Shown in pieces: positions 55,014-64,000 of a stretch of 64,000 bases of DNA. Under the pieces are notes generated by a model. The model did no database searches. It worked only from the letters and a program-made list of their open reading frames with translations, and was not told where the DNA came from. The stretch's first letter is position 1. Every line of letters starts with the position of its first letter. Source of the DNA: Herbaspirillum rubrisubalbicans (GTDB lineage Bacteria; Pseudomonadota; Gammaproteobacteria; Burkholderiales; Burkholderiaceae_D); contig NZ_CP024996.1 of the NCBI RefSeq assembly GCF_003719195.1, forward strand, positions 3,224,001-3,288,000, in the 5' to 3' direction. Position numbers and translations under genes: made by a program.

Positions 55014-55615
55014 CAGAACTCCACACCTTTCTGCGCCTTCACGCCTTGCTCCTTGTAGGGATGCTTGAGGGGCCGCATTTCGCTGACCAGGTCGGCTTGT
55101 TCGATCAAGGCCTCCGGCGCATGACGGCCGGTCACCACGATGTGCAGCATCTCACGCCGGGCGGCAAAGGTGCGTAACACCTCCTCAAGCTCCAGATACT
55201 GGTACTTGAGCACGATATTGAGTTCGTCCAGGATCACCATGTCATAGCTGGGGTCGCCGATCATGCGCACTGCCTCGGCCCAGCCGCGTGCAGCGGTGCG
55301 CATGTCGGCGGCGCGGTCCTGGGTATCCCAGGTATAGCCCTCGCCCACCACGTGGAAGTCGCAATTGGCGTGACTGCCCAGGAAGTCGCGCTCGGCGCTA
55401 TAGAGCGCGCCCTTGATGAACTGCACCACCCCCAGCTTCATGCCATGGCCGAGGATGCGCATCCCCATGCCGAAGGCAGCGCTGGACTTGCCCTTGCCGG
55501 TACCGGTGTTGACGATCAGCAAGCCCTTTTCCAGTTGGGCTGCGGCCTTCTTCTTTTCGAAGCCTTCCTTGTGGCGCTGGGTCATGCGCTTGTGCGATTG
55601 GGGATCGGTTTTCAC
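55013..55615 (-). CDS. cobO: Cob(I)yrinic acid a,c-diamide adenosyltransferase CobO
   Basis: 200-residue CobA/CobO/BtuR-type ATP:corrinoid adenosyltransferase. P-loop LIVNTGTGKGKSSAAFG, the GVVQFIKGALYSAER block, and MVILDELNIVLKYQYLELEE followed by VVTGRHAPEALIEQADLVSE are visible. The N-terminal Lys-rich segment (HKEGFEKKKA) is usual for CobO. It lies 28 bp downstream of cobW. Confidence 0.96.
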   Translation of the reverse strand: MKTDPQSHKRMTQRHKEGFEKKKAAAQLEKGLLIVNTGTGKGKSSAAFGMGMRILGHGMKLGVVQFIKGALYSAERDFLGSHANCDFHVVGEGYTWDTQDRAADMRTAARGWAEAVRMIGDPSYDMVILDELNIVLKYQYLELEEVLRTFAARREMLHIVVTGRHAPEALIEQADLVSEMRPLKHPYKEQGVKAQKGVEF

Positions 55616-55643
55616 GATGTTCTTTCCTGATGCTGCCAGATAA

Positions 55644-56798
55644 TCATTTCCACTCGGTCGCCGTCAGCGCCGAGAGCAGTTGCACCACACGGGCGCGGCT
55701 GGGATGGTAGCCGATAAAGACCAGTTCCGAGCATTGCGTACCGAACTTGCCCGCCTGGGCCTCGGCCACCACCACCCGCGCACGCACGGCTTGCAGCAGT
55801 TGCGCCCGCTCGCTGCCCGTGACAATGAAACCCTTGGTGCGCAGAATGGGCTGGTCCAGCGCGGCCGCCGCCACGGCGCGGCGCAAGGTGTCGCCATCCT
55901 GGCGCTGCTCGCTGCGCAGGGTGAAGGATTGCCAGCCCGGATCCTGTTCGTGGAAGTGCTTGTGGGTGGACAGCCCGTGGCTGTGCGCCCCCAGCCCGGA
56001 ATGAGCGTGACCATTGAAGCGCCACTGGTCGGCGGCCACCGTGGCGCGCTCGCCGGGCATGGCCACCGGCGTGTAGTGATGATGCACGGTCGCGCCCGCC
56101 TGGTGCAGCCGCAGGCCCAGGGCCAGGCGGATGTCCAGCCGGGCGTCGTAGGCCAGTTCCAGGAAGCGCACATTGGGTGCCAGCGCGCGCACGGTATGTT
56201 CGGCCTGCAACAGCGGCGCTTCTTCCATGCCATCGATCTTGTTCAAGACCACCACGTCGGCGCATTCCAGTTGCTGGCGGAATAGCTGGGCGGTGGCATC
56301 GGCGGCGGCATTGCCACTGGCGAAGGCGTCTTCCAGCAACAGCGGGGTATCGACCACGGCCAGGGTGGCATCGAGCACGAAATGCGGGGCCAGTTCGGGC
56401 GATTGCAGCACTTCCATCACCGCGCTGGGCAAGGCCAAGCCGGAAGTTTCGATCAGTACATGATCGATCTGCGCCCGCCGCGCCGCCAGGGCCAGCATGG
56501 CCGGGACGAAATGTTCATCATCACCATAGGCGATCAAGCCATGGGCGAAATCCTGGATCTGCACCTGGCCCTGGGCATCGCCCTCGGCGCGCAGCAGCTC
56601 GCCATCGATGGCGACTTCGCCGAACTCATTGATCAACAAGGCCAGCCGGCGCGATTGGCGACGCTGCACCAGGCCGCGCAGCAGGGTGGTCTTGCCCGCA
56701 CCGAGGAAACCGGTGACTACGGTGACCGGGATCGGAGGCAATGCGGGAGGCAATACCGAAGGCAAAGCGGACGCCAGGTCCGGGTTGAGAAGCGCCAT
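55644..56798 (-). CDS. cobW: CobW-type GTPase, variant without CxCC
   Basis: 384-residue G3E-family GTPase, probably a cobalt chaperone of the pathway. P-loop VTGFLGAGKTTLLRGL (29-44), INEFGEVAIDGELL, ETSGLALP and the NKID specificity motif (186-189) are present. Where the family normally has GCICC, this protein reads GLIAYGD (about 87-93), so all three motif cysteines are missing. A His-rich segment at about 239-283 (VHHHY, NGHAHSGLGAHSHG, THKHFHE) may supply metal ligands. Its gene lies between cobJ-cobK and cobO. Confidence 0.9.
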   Translation of the reverse strand: MALLNPDLASALPSVLPPALPPIPVTVVTGFLGAGKTTLLRGLVQRRQSRRLALLINEFGEVAIDGELLRAEGDAQGQVQIQDFAHGLIAYGDDEHFVPAMLALAARRAQIDHVLIETSGLALPSAVMEVLQSPELAPHFVLDATLAVVDTPLLLEDAFASGNAAADATAQLFRQQLECADVVVLNKIDGMEEAPLLQAEHTVRALAPNVRFLELAYDARLDIRLALGLRLHQAGATVHHHYTPVAMPGERATVAADQWRFNGHAHSGLGAHSHGLSTHKHFHEQDPGWQSFTLRSEQRQDGDTLRRAVAAAALDQPILRTKGFIVTGSERAQLLQAVRARVVVAEAQAGKFGTQCSELVFIGYHPSRARVVQLLSALTATEWK

Positions 56799-56800
56799 GC

Positions 56801-58360
56801 TCAGGCTCCGCTCAGCGCCGCCAGTTGCGCATGAACATCCGCGAAGTCATGCGCCACTCGCGGATAATCCAGCGGTGGACGACGCACCGTCAGCAACGGG
56901 ATGCCCAGCGCGCGGGCCGCCTCAAGCTTGGCCCGATAGCCGCCGGCCTCCCCCGAATCCTTGGTGACCACGCAATCGATACCCCAGTCGCGCCACAAGG
57001 CTTCATTGAACCCTTGCGAGAACGGTCCCTGCATGGCGCACAGGTGAGCGCGCGGCAAGCCCAGCTCCAGCGCGCGGCCGATGAAATCGGGGTCGGCGGT
57101 GACGCGGGCGAACCACTGGCGCGCCGGCGCGCCGGGGGCGTGCAGGAAGCTGGCCAGATCCTTGGAGCCGGTGGCCAGGAAAATGCGGCGCCCCATGGCG
57201 ATAGCCTTGCCGGCGGCCTCTTGCATGTCGGCGCAACTGTGGGGATCGTCCGCGGCCAGCTCGCCCGGACGTTCGTAGCGCAGGTAGGCAATGCCCAGTT
57301 CCTGCGAGAGCCTCATCAACTGCTGCGACATCTGCACCGCAAACGGATGGGTGGCATCCACCAGCACCCAGGCCTGGCTGTCGCGCAACGCCTGGCGGCG
57401 CGCTTCCACGCCTTGACGGCCGGACCAGACCACGGCGCCCGGACAATCATCGCGCGCCAGTTCACCACCATAATCGGTGGCGGTGGACACCACCACGCGC
57501 CTGCCCTGCCCGGCCAGCTCGGCGGCCAGGGCATTGCCGTCACTGGTGCCGGCGAACACCCATACCGCCTGCTGCGGCAACTGCGCCACGGCCGGCGCCT
57601 GCGCCTCCTCGCTCCAGTCGTTGTAACCACGGGGCGTGAAGATCCAGTCGCGCTTGCGCTGGGTGAAGCGGTTGCCGATGACAATCGAAGTCAGCATGTC
57701 GAACTGCAAGCCCGGCAATTCATCCAGCCTATGGATGGCGACCTGCTGGCCGGGACGATAGGCATTGCGCACCACGCCGCACAGGGTATGAGGAGCCTTG
57801 TGCTGCAGCATCAGTTGCAGGATGCGATAGACACCCTCCTGACGTCCGGCGCTTTGCACGTTGTAGAGCACGCAGGCCAGGTCGGCCTGGGCGATGTGGC
57901 TGGCGCGCTGCTCGATCCACGACCACGGGCACAGCAGATTGGACAGCGACAGCGTGGCGAAGTCATGCGACAGCGGCGAGCCCAGCAGCGAGGCGCAGGC
58001 ATTGGCCGAGGTCACGCCGGGGATGATGTTGACATCAAAGGTATCGTCCTCGCGCATATCGTCGAAGGCCAGCGCGGCCATGGCATAGATGCCGATGTCG
58101 CCGCTGGAGATGAGCGCCACGCGGCGCCCGGCGCGGGCCTGTTCGATGGCCAGCAAGGCGCGCTCGCGCTCTTGCGTCAGCGGCGGGGTGTGGATTTCCT
58201 TGCCCTCGATATGGGCAGCGATCCAGCGCAGATACAACTCGTAGGCGACGATGACCTCGCTCTCGCGCAAGGCCTCGATGGCGCGCGGGATGATCATCTC
58301 TTCGAAACCGGGGCCCACCGAGACCAGGTTCAATACGCCTTTTTTCTTGACTGCTTGCAT
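56801..58360 (-). CDS. cobJK: CobJ-CobK fusion: precorrin-3B C17-methyltransferase + precorrin-6A reductase
   Basis: 519 residues. About 1-250 is a tetrapyrrole methylase of the CobJ/CbiH type (LNLVSVGPGFEEMIIPRAIE, SSGDIGIYAMAALAF, PGVTSANACASLLGSPLSHD). About 270-519 is CobK/CbiJ (VWVFAGTSDGNALAAELAGQ, VDATHPFAVQMSQQL, VVTKDSGEAGGY). The join falls at about 255-270 after a FTPRGYNDW motif that normally ends CobJ. The two steps are ring contraction with C17 methylation and later macrocycle reduction. The ATG at 58360 (MQAVKKKGVL) is chosen. Followed by cobW after 2 bp. Confidence 0.93.
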   Translation of the reverse strand: MQAVKKKGVLNLVSVGPGFEEMIIPRAIEALRESEVIVAYELYLRWIAAHIEGKEIHTPPLTQERERALLAIEQARAGRRVALISSGDIGIYAMAALAFDDMREDDTFDVNIIPGVTSANACASLLGSPLSHDFATLSLSNLLCPWSWIEQRASHIAQADLACVLYNVQSAGRQEGVYRILQLMLQHKAPHTLCGVVRNAYRPGQQVAIHRLDELPGLQFDMLTSIVIGNRFTQRKRDWIFTPRGYNDWSEEAQAPAVAQLPQQAVWVFAGTSDGNALAAELAGQGRRVVVSTATDYGGELARDDCPGAVVWSGRQGVEARRQALRDSQAWVLVDATHPFAVQMSQQLMRLSQELGIAYLRYERPGELAADDPHSCADMQEAAGKAIAMGRRIFLATGSKDLASFLHAPGAPARQWFARVTADPDFIGRALELGLPRAHLCAMQGPFSQGFNEALWRDWGIDCVVTKDSGEAGGYRAKLEAARALGIPLLTVRRPPLDYPRVAHDFADVHAQLAALSGA

Positions 58361-58383
58361 CGGGTTTCCTGCAAATAAATGAT

Positions 58384-59187
58384 TTACGGATTTTCTACAG
58401 CACTGCGCCAGCCCTGGGCATCGTCCACAATGGCCACGGTCACGCCGTCCAGTGCGGTCTTGCCCAGCAACAGCCGGCCACGCGGGCTGGCGATCAGCGC
58501 TGCCGGCTCGCACACGCCCTCCACGCCCACGTTCTGGCGCACCCAGTCCGAGGGCTTGCCGACCCAGGCGCGCTGGGCGATCTGCTCACGCGAGATCACT
58601 CGCACAGGCAAGCCGTGGGTAGCGCAGAAGGCCAGCAGACCGGGCTCCTCGGCCTTGATGTCGATGGTGGCCACTTCGCGCACCTGGGTCAGCGCAGCAC
58701 CGGGACATTGTTCCAGCGCCTGCGTCACGGCGCGGCCGATCTGCTCGGCCGAGGCCAGCTTGCGGCAGCCTATGCCCAGCACCAGCGGCTTGAGCGCTTC
58801 GGTGGCAGTGGTCACCACCGGCTGCGCACCGGTCAGTTGGGCCACCCGATAGGCCAGATGATTGGCGCCCCCCTCGTGGCCGGCCAGCAAGGCAATGGCA
58901 AAGCGCGCCGCTTCATCAAGCACCACCAGCGCCGGGTCACTGTGCTTGTCCTGCGGCAGGCCATCGAGGAAGCGCACGGCGATGCCGGTGGCGCCGATCA
59001 TGATCCACTGCCGATGACGCCGGTAGGCCAGCGCAAACTGCTGGCGCTGCGACAGGCTGCCTTCGGCATTGAGCCAGGGTTGGTAGAGTTCACCGCCCAG
59101 ACAGTCCTGCAAGTGCATGGCCAGCGCCGCCGCCTCGGCGCGCACCGGCCACAGGCCCAGGTCTGCCGGGGCGACGGGCGGGTTCAT
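58384..59187 (-). CDS. cbiG: CbiG-like protein (CbiG N-domain joined to CobE-like C-domain)
   Basis: 267 residues, shorter than full CbiG (about 350). The N-terminal part (RQWIMIGATGIAVRFLDGL, HEGGANHLAYRVAQLTGAQP) is the CbiG N-domain. After PVVTTATE the sequence passes directly into LVLGIGCRKLASAEQI, the start of the C-terminal CbiG/CobE domain. The middle CbiG region therefore appears to be missing. CbiG opens the ring-A acetate delta-lactone in the early-cobalt pathway. The ATG at 59187 overlaps cobM by 4 bp. Confidence 0.88.
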   Translation of the reverse strand: MNPPVAPADLGLWPVRAEAAALAMHLQDCLGGELYQPWLNAEGSLSQRQQFALAYRRHRQWIMIGATGIAVRFLDGLPQDKHSDPALVVLDEAARFAIALLAGHEGGANHLAYRVAQLTGAQPVVTTATEALKPLVLGIGCRKLASAEQIGRAVTQALEQCPGAALTQVREVATIDIKAEEPGLLAFCATHGLPVRVISREQIAQRAWVGKPSDWVRQNVGVEGVCEPAALIASPRGRLLLGKTALDGVTVAIVDDAQGWRSAVENP

Positions 59188-59960
59188 GCGGCGTCCTTGT
59201 TCTTCTTCACCACCCGGAACAGGTGCGTGAAGTCCTTGGAATAGAGACTGGATTCGACCACCTGCTCCTTGTTCAAGGCCGCACCGACCAGCATCATGGT
59301 GGTGAGATTCCACTCACCACGCTTGTTCTCTTCCAGCACCTTGTCGAGCTGCCCCTGATAGACGCGCTGCTCGGGCCAGGTAGCGCGATAGACCAGCGTG
59401 ACGGGCGTCTCGGGCGGATAGTGCAGCAGCAGGTCGGTGACGATCTTCTTCAAATGCGGGCCGGAGAGGAAGATGCACATGGTGGCGCGGTGCGCGGCCA
59501 GCGAGGCAATCGATTCCGATTCGGGCACGGCCGAAGCACGGCCCGACACACGGGTCAGGATCACGCTCTGCGAGACTTCCGGCTTGGTCAGTTCGGCCGA
59601 CACGGCCGCAGCCGCAGCGGTGAAGGACGATACGCCCGGCACCACTTCATAGGCGATACCCAAGGCATCGAGCCGGCGCATCTGCTCGGCGGTGGCGCCA
59701 TAGATGGCCGGGTCGCCCGAATGCAGGCGCACCACGTCGATGCCCTGCTCGTACGCACGCACATAGCAGGCCTGCTGCTGTTCAAGATCGAGTGCGGCGG
59801 TATCGATGATCTCGGCCTCGGCATGGCAGTGTTCCAGCAAGGCGGTGGGCACCAGCGAGCCGGCATACAGCACCATGCGCACCTGCCCCAGCAGACGCGC
59901 GCCGCGCAGGGTGATGAGGTCGGCCGCACCGGGACCGGCGCCGACGAAATAGACTTTCAT
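59184..59960 (-). CDS. cobM: Precorrin-4 C11-methyltransferase CobM/CbiF
   Basis: 258-residue SAM-dependent tetrapyrrole methylase. It has MKVYFVGAGPGAADLITLRG, the VVRLHSGDPAIYGATAEQM loop and PGVSSFTAAAAAVSAELTKP, all typical of CobM/CbiF. Methylates C11 after ring contraction. The ATG at 59960 overlaps cobI by 4 bp. Confidence 0.95.
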   Translation of the reverse strand: MKVYFVGAGPGAADLITLRGARLLGQVRMVLYAGSLVPTALLEHCHAEAEIIDTAALDLEQQQACYVRAYEQGIDVVRLHSGDPAIYGATAEQMRRLDALGIAYEVVPGVSSFTAAAAAVSAELTKPEVSQSVILTRVSGRASAVPESESIASLAAHRATMCIFLSGPHLKKIVTDLLLHYPPETPVTLVYRATWPEQRVYQGQLDKVLEENKRGEWNLTTMMLVGAALNKEQVVESSLYSKDFTHLFRVVKKNKDAA

Positions 59961-60715
59961 GCGTTTCCTTTCAGATTCTCTTGCGGCGCGCGATGACGCA
60001 GCGCCTGCGCGCTCTTGCGGATCAGCAGCACGGCCAGGTAGCCGCTGGCTTGTGCCGCATCCAGCGTGCTCAGGTCGGTGGCCAGCACTTCGCCTTCCAG
60101 GCCGATGCGGCGGGCAAAGCCGCAGTGCTGTGCAATGTCCATCTCGCGCAGCAGCGCCAGCACCCAGGGCAGGCGTGCGCCCACCTTCATCAGCACCACG
60201 ATGTCGTGGTGCTCGATCTCGGCGCGCAGCGTCGCGGCGTCTTCCGGGCAAGGCAGGATCAGCGTGCGCTCCTTGCCCACGCCCAGCGGCCATTCCAGTG
60301 CGGCGGCCGCCGCGGCATAGCTGGTGATGCCGGGCAAGGTCAGGCAGTCGCACTCGGGATAGAGGTCGCGCACCGCCGCCAGCACGTAGCCGTAGGTCGA
60401 ATAGGTCAAGGCATCGCCGATGGTGAGATAGACCACCTGCAAGCCCTGGCGCAATTGCGCCGCCAGTTGCTGGCCGAGTTGGGCGTAATGCTCCTGCAAC
60501 ACCTGGCGGTCCGGGTCCATGTTGAACTCGATCTCGCATAGCCGACTGCGGTCGAACTCCACGCCCTCCAGGCATTGCAGGGCCACCGACAGATCGGCGC
60601 CGCGCGCACGCGGGATGTAGATCAGGTCGGCACTGCGCAGCGCAGCGATGGCGGCCAGCGGCAGGTAGCCAGCGGGGCCGGGGCCGACGCCGATGCCGGT
60701 CAAACGCCCGCTCAT
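59957..60715 (-). CDS. cobI: Precorrin-2 C20-methyltransferase CobI/CbiL
   Basis: 252-residue tetrapyrrole methylase beginning [20 protein letters not shown]. The LTIGDALTYSTYGYVLAAV loop and LPGITSYAAAAAALEWPL are characteristic of CobI/CbiL. First peripheral methylation after precorrin-2/cobalt-sirohydrochlorin. The ATG at 60715 overlaps cbiD by 4 bp. Confidence 0.95.
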   Translation of the reverse strand: MSGRLTGIGVGPGPAGYLPLAAIAALRSADLIYIPRARGADLSVALQCLEGVEFDRSRLCEIEFNMDPDRQVLQEHYAQLGQQLAAQLRQGLQVVYLTIGDALTYSTYGYVLAAVRDLYPECDCLTLPGITSYAAAAAALEWPLGVGKERTLILPCPEDAATLRAEIEHHDIVVLMKVGARLPWVLALLREMDIAQHCGFARRIGLEGEVLATDLSTLDAAQASGYLAVLLIRKSAQALRHRAPQENLKGNA

Positions 60716-61905
60716 GCGCCGGCTCCCAGTTGCCGACCGTCGAGGTCGAACAAACGCACTTCGATGCGTTCGACTGCCGGTACGCGGGTGTGCGCCAGCG
60801 CGGCGATGCGCGCTTCGATCTCGCACCACAAGCGGCGCGACAGTCCGGCATCCTGCTGGCGGACCAGTTCTATGATTGCTTCCACCGTATTGGCTTCCTT
60901 CATCTGCTGCAGCAGGGTGGCGTCAAACAGCACGCCCTGCCCTGCCGCGTTCATTTCTTCAGCCACGCGGGCCACGCCCTGCATGGCCATATTGCTCTTG
61001 CTGGAGTGCGTATCCCACACCCCATCCAGCACCTTGGCCAGCTTGCCCGGATGGCCGGCCAGCCACAGCAGCGGCAGCGTGCGGCCTTCCTCGGCCAGGG
61101 CCTGTTGGGTGAAGTCCAGCGCGTCGCCCAGGAAATTGGCGATCTGCACGCTGCGCTTGTCCGGCAGGCCCAGCTGCTGCGCCACAAAGACGCGACCGAT
61201 CTTGCCCGGCAAGTAGGCCAGCGCATCGCCCGCTGCGCAGGCGGCCAGGGCCACGCGGATGTAGACCTCGATAGAGGCGATCCAGGAGGCCATCGACATC
61301 GGCTCCACGATGCCCGAGGTACCCAGGATGGAGATGCCGCCGACGATGCCCAGCTTGGGATTGAAGGTCTTGGGCGCAATGGCGAGGCCCTCGCGGCAGC
61401 CGATGGTCAGATCGAAACCACAGGCCGGCTCACCGGGCTGCAACTCGGCCAGCACTTCGGCCACGGCCGCACGCATCATGGCGCGCGGCACCGGATTGAT
61501 GGCCGGCTCGCCCACGGCCACGCGCAGTCCCGGCATGGTGGCCGTGCCCACGCCCTCGCCTGCAAAGAAACGGATTTCCCCAGCCGCGTTGCGACGCACC
61601 TGGGCAACGATGGTGGCGCCGTGGGTGTTGTCGGGATCATCGCCGCCATCCTTGAGCACTTCGGCCTGGGCTGTATCGGCATCGATCAGCGCGACCGTCT
61701 TGATGGGCAGGCTCAGGTAATGCAGGCCATCCGGCAGGCTGACTTCGGTGTGCTGCACCGTCATGCCGCCCAGCAGACGATAGAGCGCCGCACGCACCGC
61801 CGCCGTAGCGCAACTGCCGGTGCTGCGTCCACGGCGCAGGCCATTGGGGGCGAGCACGGCGAGGTCATACTCGGCCCGTTGCAGCTCGCTGGCGGCCTGC
61901 ATCAC
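60712..61905 (-). CDS. cbiD: Cobalt-precorrin-5B C1-methyltransferase CbiD
   Basis: 397 residues. It begins near [20 protein letters not shown], the CbiD signature, and contains [39 protein letters not shown] and [15 protein letters not shown]. CbiD carries out the C1 methylation of the anaerobic (cobalt-early) route, where the aerobic route uses CobF. Two adjacent ATG codons at the start; overlaps the cbiX-cbiC gene by 4 bp. Confidence 0.95.
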   Translation of the reverse strand: MMQAASELQRAEYDLAVLAPNGLRRGRSTGSCATAAVRAALYRLLGGMTVQHTEVSLPDGLHYLSLPIKTVALIDADTAQAEVLKDGGDDPDNTHGATIVAQVRRNAAGEIRFFAGEGVGTATMPGLRVAVGEPAINPVPRAMMRAAVAEVLAELQPGEPACGFDLTIGCREGLAIAPKTFNPKLGIVGGISILGTSGIVEPMSMASWIASIEVYIRVALAACAAGDALAYLPGKIGRVFVAQQLGLPDKRSVQIANFLGDALDFTQQALAEEGRTLPLLWLAGHPGKLAKVLDGVWDTHSSKSNMAMQGVARVAEEMNAAGQGVLFDATLLQQMKEANTVEAIIELVRQQDAGLSRRLWCEIEARIAALAHTRVPAVERIEVRLFDLDGRQLGAGA

Positions 61906-63479
61906 TGCACGCCTTCGACGGAGGTTTCCTGCGCCACCATCCAGGCGATGGCGTCGATCATCAAGGCATTGACCACGCTGGCCGCCCAGGGCGATCCGCC
62001 GCGCGTGCCGCTGTTGGTAATGCGCGGCACTTGCAGGCAGCGACGCAGTTCGTCCTTGCTCTCGCGGGTACCGACAAAACCCACCGGCAAGCCGATCACC
62101 AGTTGCGGCCGCCAGCCGTGTTCACGGATCAAGCGCACCGCTTCGGTGATGGCAGTAGGCGCATCGCCGATGGCCAGCACCAAGTCGTTGCCAAACTTTT
62201 GCCAGGCGCGGCGGATGCCGGCGGCCGAGCGCGTCACGCCCAGGTTCTGCGCCATCAGGTGCGATTCGGGGTCGTGTACGCCGCACCATGTCTCTACGCC
62301 TAGTTGTTCCAGCACCGCGCGCTTGAGACCGGTCTGCACCATGGTCACATCCGTTACTACTCGCTTGGTGCGCAGCAGCGCCTTCATGCCAGCCTGTACA
62401 GCGCCAGCGGAAAAATAGATTTCATCGGCCACGGCGAAGTCGCCACTGGTATGGACCAGACGCTGCAAGACGGTCAGTTGCTCGGGCGGGAAGCCGCTCC
62501 AGTCGCGCCCGGCCTGGATGATCTCCATGCTCTCGGCTTCGATCGGATGCGGCACATAAGGTGCGGTACGTGCGGGTAGCGACGCGGCCTGCTCGCGCGC
62601 CGACAAGTCGCGCACCGGCAGATGATGGGCGCGTTGCGGCTCGCCCACCTGCTGCTCGAAACCGACGATCTGCACCCGGTACTTGCACAGCGTGCAGTTC
62701 ATGGCCGCGCGGCCTTCGGCCGCTTCGCACGCGCGTTCCAGCATGACGTCGGCCACATGCGCGTGCACCCCCAGATAGGAGGCCTTGAGCACTTCCACGC
62801 CCGGTTCGCGCTGCGCCAGTTCGTCGGCGGCGGCATAGATGCGCTTGACCAGCACGCCATCGAACAGGAAGAACGGCAGCACCACCAGCCGCTGCCAGCC
62901 TTCGCCGGCGGCCTGTGACAGCCCCTCGCGCACCAGCGGCGTAGCGGTACCGGAAAAGCATACCTTGACGCCGCCAAAGCCCATGCCCTCCTGCACCATG
63001 CGCGCCAGCTTGGCAATCTCGCCATTGGCGTCGGGATCGGTGGTGCCACGACCGACCAGTACCAGGCAACTGTCCTGGCGATGGATGATCTCCTCGGAGC
63101 CGGCCTCGGCCTCCACCACGCGCTGCTGCACCAGTTGCAGCAGCAGCGGGTGCAGATCCATCGGCGCGCCGAAGTGGAAATCGACCTGCGGATAATCACG
63201 CGCCAGGGCCAGCAGTTCGGCCGGCAGGTCGTTCTTGGCGTGGCGTGCCCCCAGCAGCACACCGGGCACCACGGCCACCTCACTGGCGCCATCTTCGATG
63301 CAGGCCACGGCCGCCTGGGCGATGGTGGGAGCGGCAAATTCCAGGTAGCCATGGCGCACGATGCGCTCGCCCGCACGCTCGCGCACCAGTTCCACCAGCG
63401 CCTCGAATTGGCGCAGGGAATCGGGGTCGCGGCTGCCGTGGCCGGCGATCACCACGGCTGACTTGCGCGCACTGCTCAT
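61902..63479 (-). CDS. cbiXC: CbiX-CbiC fusion: sirohydrochlorin cobaltochelatase + precorrin-8X methylmutase
   Basis: 525 residues. About 1-255 is the two-lobed long CbiX with the metal-site start [20 protein letters not shown] and second-lobe [11 protein letters not shown] and [12 protein letters not shown]. Then [16 protein letters not shown] (C262, C265), the Fe-S-type motif of long CbiX proteins. About 305-525 is CbiC/CobH, with the catalytic-His region [12 protein letters not shown] and [19 protein letters not shown]. It joins cobalt insertion to a late methyl migration. The ATG at 63479 ([10 protein letters not shown]) is chosen. Confidence 0.94.
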   Translation of the reverse strand: MSSARKSAVVIAGHGSRDPDSLRQFEALVELVRERAGERIVRHGYLEFAAPTIAQAAVACIEDGASEVAVVPGVLLGARHAKNDLPAELLALARDYPQVDFHFGAPMDLHPLLLQLVQQRVVEAEAGSEEIIHRQDSCLVLVGRGTTDPDANGEIAKLARMVQEGMGFGGVKVCFSGTATPLVREGLSQAAGEGWQRLVVLPFFLFDGVLVKRIYAAADELAQREPGVEVLKASYLGVHAHVADVMLERACEAAEGRAAMNCTLCKYRVQIVGFEQQVGEPQRAHHLPVRDLSAREQAASLPARTAPYVPHPIEAESMEIIQAGRDWSGFPPEQLTVLQRLVHTSGDFAVADEIYFSAGAVQAGMKALLRTKRVVTDVTMVQTGLKRAVLEQLGVETWCGVHDPESHLMAQNLGVTRSAAGIRRAWQKFGNDLVLAIGDAPTAITEAVRLIREHGWRPQLVIGLPVGFVGTRESKDELRRCLQVPRITNSGTRGGSPWAASVVNALMIDAIAWMVAQETSVEGVQ

Positions 63480-64000
63480 GCCGGCACTCCACTGGCCGTC
63501 TGTGGCGGCGGTTCGATCTGGCTGGCCATGGGCGTCAAGGTGCGGATGAGCATGATGCTCATGTCGCTGAATTCGATGCCGGCGCAGTCGGCCAGCTTGC
63601 CGTGCCATTCGGCGTCGCCGCGGGTCAGGTTTTCCCAGACCTCGGTGGGGTGGTCGGGACTGACGCCCTGTTGCAGCAAATAGCTGGCGATATGGCGCGG
63701 CATGAAGGAACGTGCCGCATCCCACGGACAGGGGATGACGATGGCATTGCGACCATCGTTCAATACGTTCACCAAATGGCGCTTGAAGGGCTCCAGATCG
63801 CCGCGCCGGTGGAAGGTGATGAAGGTAGTTTCATCAAAGCACACACGCGCCTTGGAAGCCAGGATCTGGGCCGAAGAAATGCCCGGCAGGGTTTCCACGC
63901 GGTGGCCGCAGGCGCGCTCCACGCGCTCCAGGTACTGGAAGCCGCTGAAGTGGATATCGCCCATGAAGACCACCACGCAGCGCTTGCCGGCATGATGCAG
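63476..64000 (-). CDS. cbiE: Precorrin-6Y C5,15-methyltransferase CbiE/CobL-type, C-terminal part (runs off right edge)
   Basis: The open frame reaches the end of the window; 174 codons plus stop are visible. [40 protein letters not shown] and [18 protein letters not shown] match the C-terminal two thirds of the CbiE methylase domain. The frame ends about 25 residues after the methylase core, so no fused CbiT (decarboxylase) domain follows. CbiT may be encoded separately upstream. The stop overlaps the cbiX-cbiC start by 4 bp. Confidence 0.85.
   Translation of the reverse strand: MHHAGKRCVVVFMGDIHFSGFQYLERVERACGHRVETLPGISSAQILASKARVCFDETTFITFHRRGDLEPFKRHLVNVLNDGRNAIVIPCPWDAARSFMPRHIASYLLQQGVSPDHPTEVWENLTRGDAEWHGKLADCAGIEFSDMSIMLIRTLTPMASQIEPPPQTASGVPA

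Noticed and set aside
63480..64000. Cobalamin riboswitch for the cobalamin operon
   Set aside because: Coding sequence of cbiE fills the right edge, so the operon leader is outside the window; no B12-box is visible within it.

Overview
The window is GC-rich, densely coded DNA of a free-living betaproteobacterium. Gene content and protein style (urtABCDE with amide hydrolases, a MuxABC/MdtABC-type efflux set, DUF3141, phosphonoacetaldehyde hydrolase, a long cobalamin operon) suggest Oxalobacteraceae, most likely Herbaspirillum. That taxonomic call is inference from recognition, not from a search. I see no rRNA, tRNA, CRISPR array, insertion sequence, phage gene or integrase. The region reads as chromosomal backbone made of catabolic and transport modules.

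Layout. (1) 1-9580: a nutrient-uptake locus built around a divergent promoter with two GAACGTTC-centred palindromes. Leftward run a large TonB-dependent receptor, exbB, exbD, tonB and the start of a Tat-exported phospholipase C. Rightward run a LacI-type regulator and a UgpB/UgpA/UgpE-like ABC importer without its ATPase. (2) 9606-16814: a DJ-1/PfpI protein with a divergent LysR regulator, dctA, a chemoreceptor, an acetyltransferase, a PaaI-like thioesterase and a Dabb protein. (3) 15954-18898: a LysR regulator divergent from an iron-dependent alcohol dehydrogenase and phnX (2-aminoethylphosphonate/phosphonoacetaldehyde metabolism). (4) 18940-22729: a strong promoter followed by an MFS transporter, an FGGY kinase and a GlpP-family antiterminator protein. 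(5) 22762-26490: a DUF3141 (PhaC-related) protein, an HDOD protein and a small membrane protein.

(6) 26500-39077 is the most interesting part. A leftward operon urtABCDE-amiE-fmdA-fmdB imports and hydrolyses urea-like compounds and short-chain amides. Divergent from it are a 1140-residue protein, in which an NCS1-type permease domain is fused through an eight-cysteine cluster to a hybrid histidine kinase, and a translationally coupled LuxR-type response regulator. The intergenic region carries two near-identical 16-bp inverted repeats, TACGTCATTTGACGTA and TACGTTGTTTGACGTA. One abuts a candidate urtA -35 element and the other lies upstream of the kinase. I propose a transporter-like amide/urea sensor that controls the operon.

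(7) 39130-48224: a tripartite RND efflux operon (membrane fusion protein, two RND pumps, outer-membrane factor). One pump carries a polyserine insertion. (8) 48729-48926: a small acidic protein. (9) 48997-64000: a tightly overlapping leftward cobalamin operon of at least 15 genes, mixing early-cobalt (anaerobic-type) enzymes (CbiX, CbiD, CbiG) with oxygen-dependent BluB. It contains CobJ-CobK and CbiX-CbiC fusions and a CobW lacking the usual CxCC motif. The operon continues beyond the right edge, so its promoter and any cobalamin riboswitch are outside the window.
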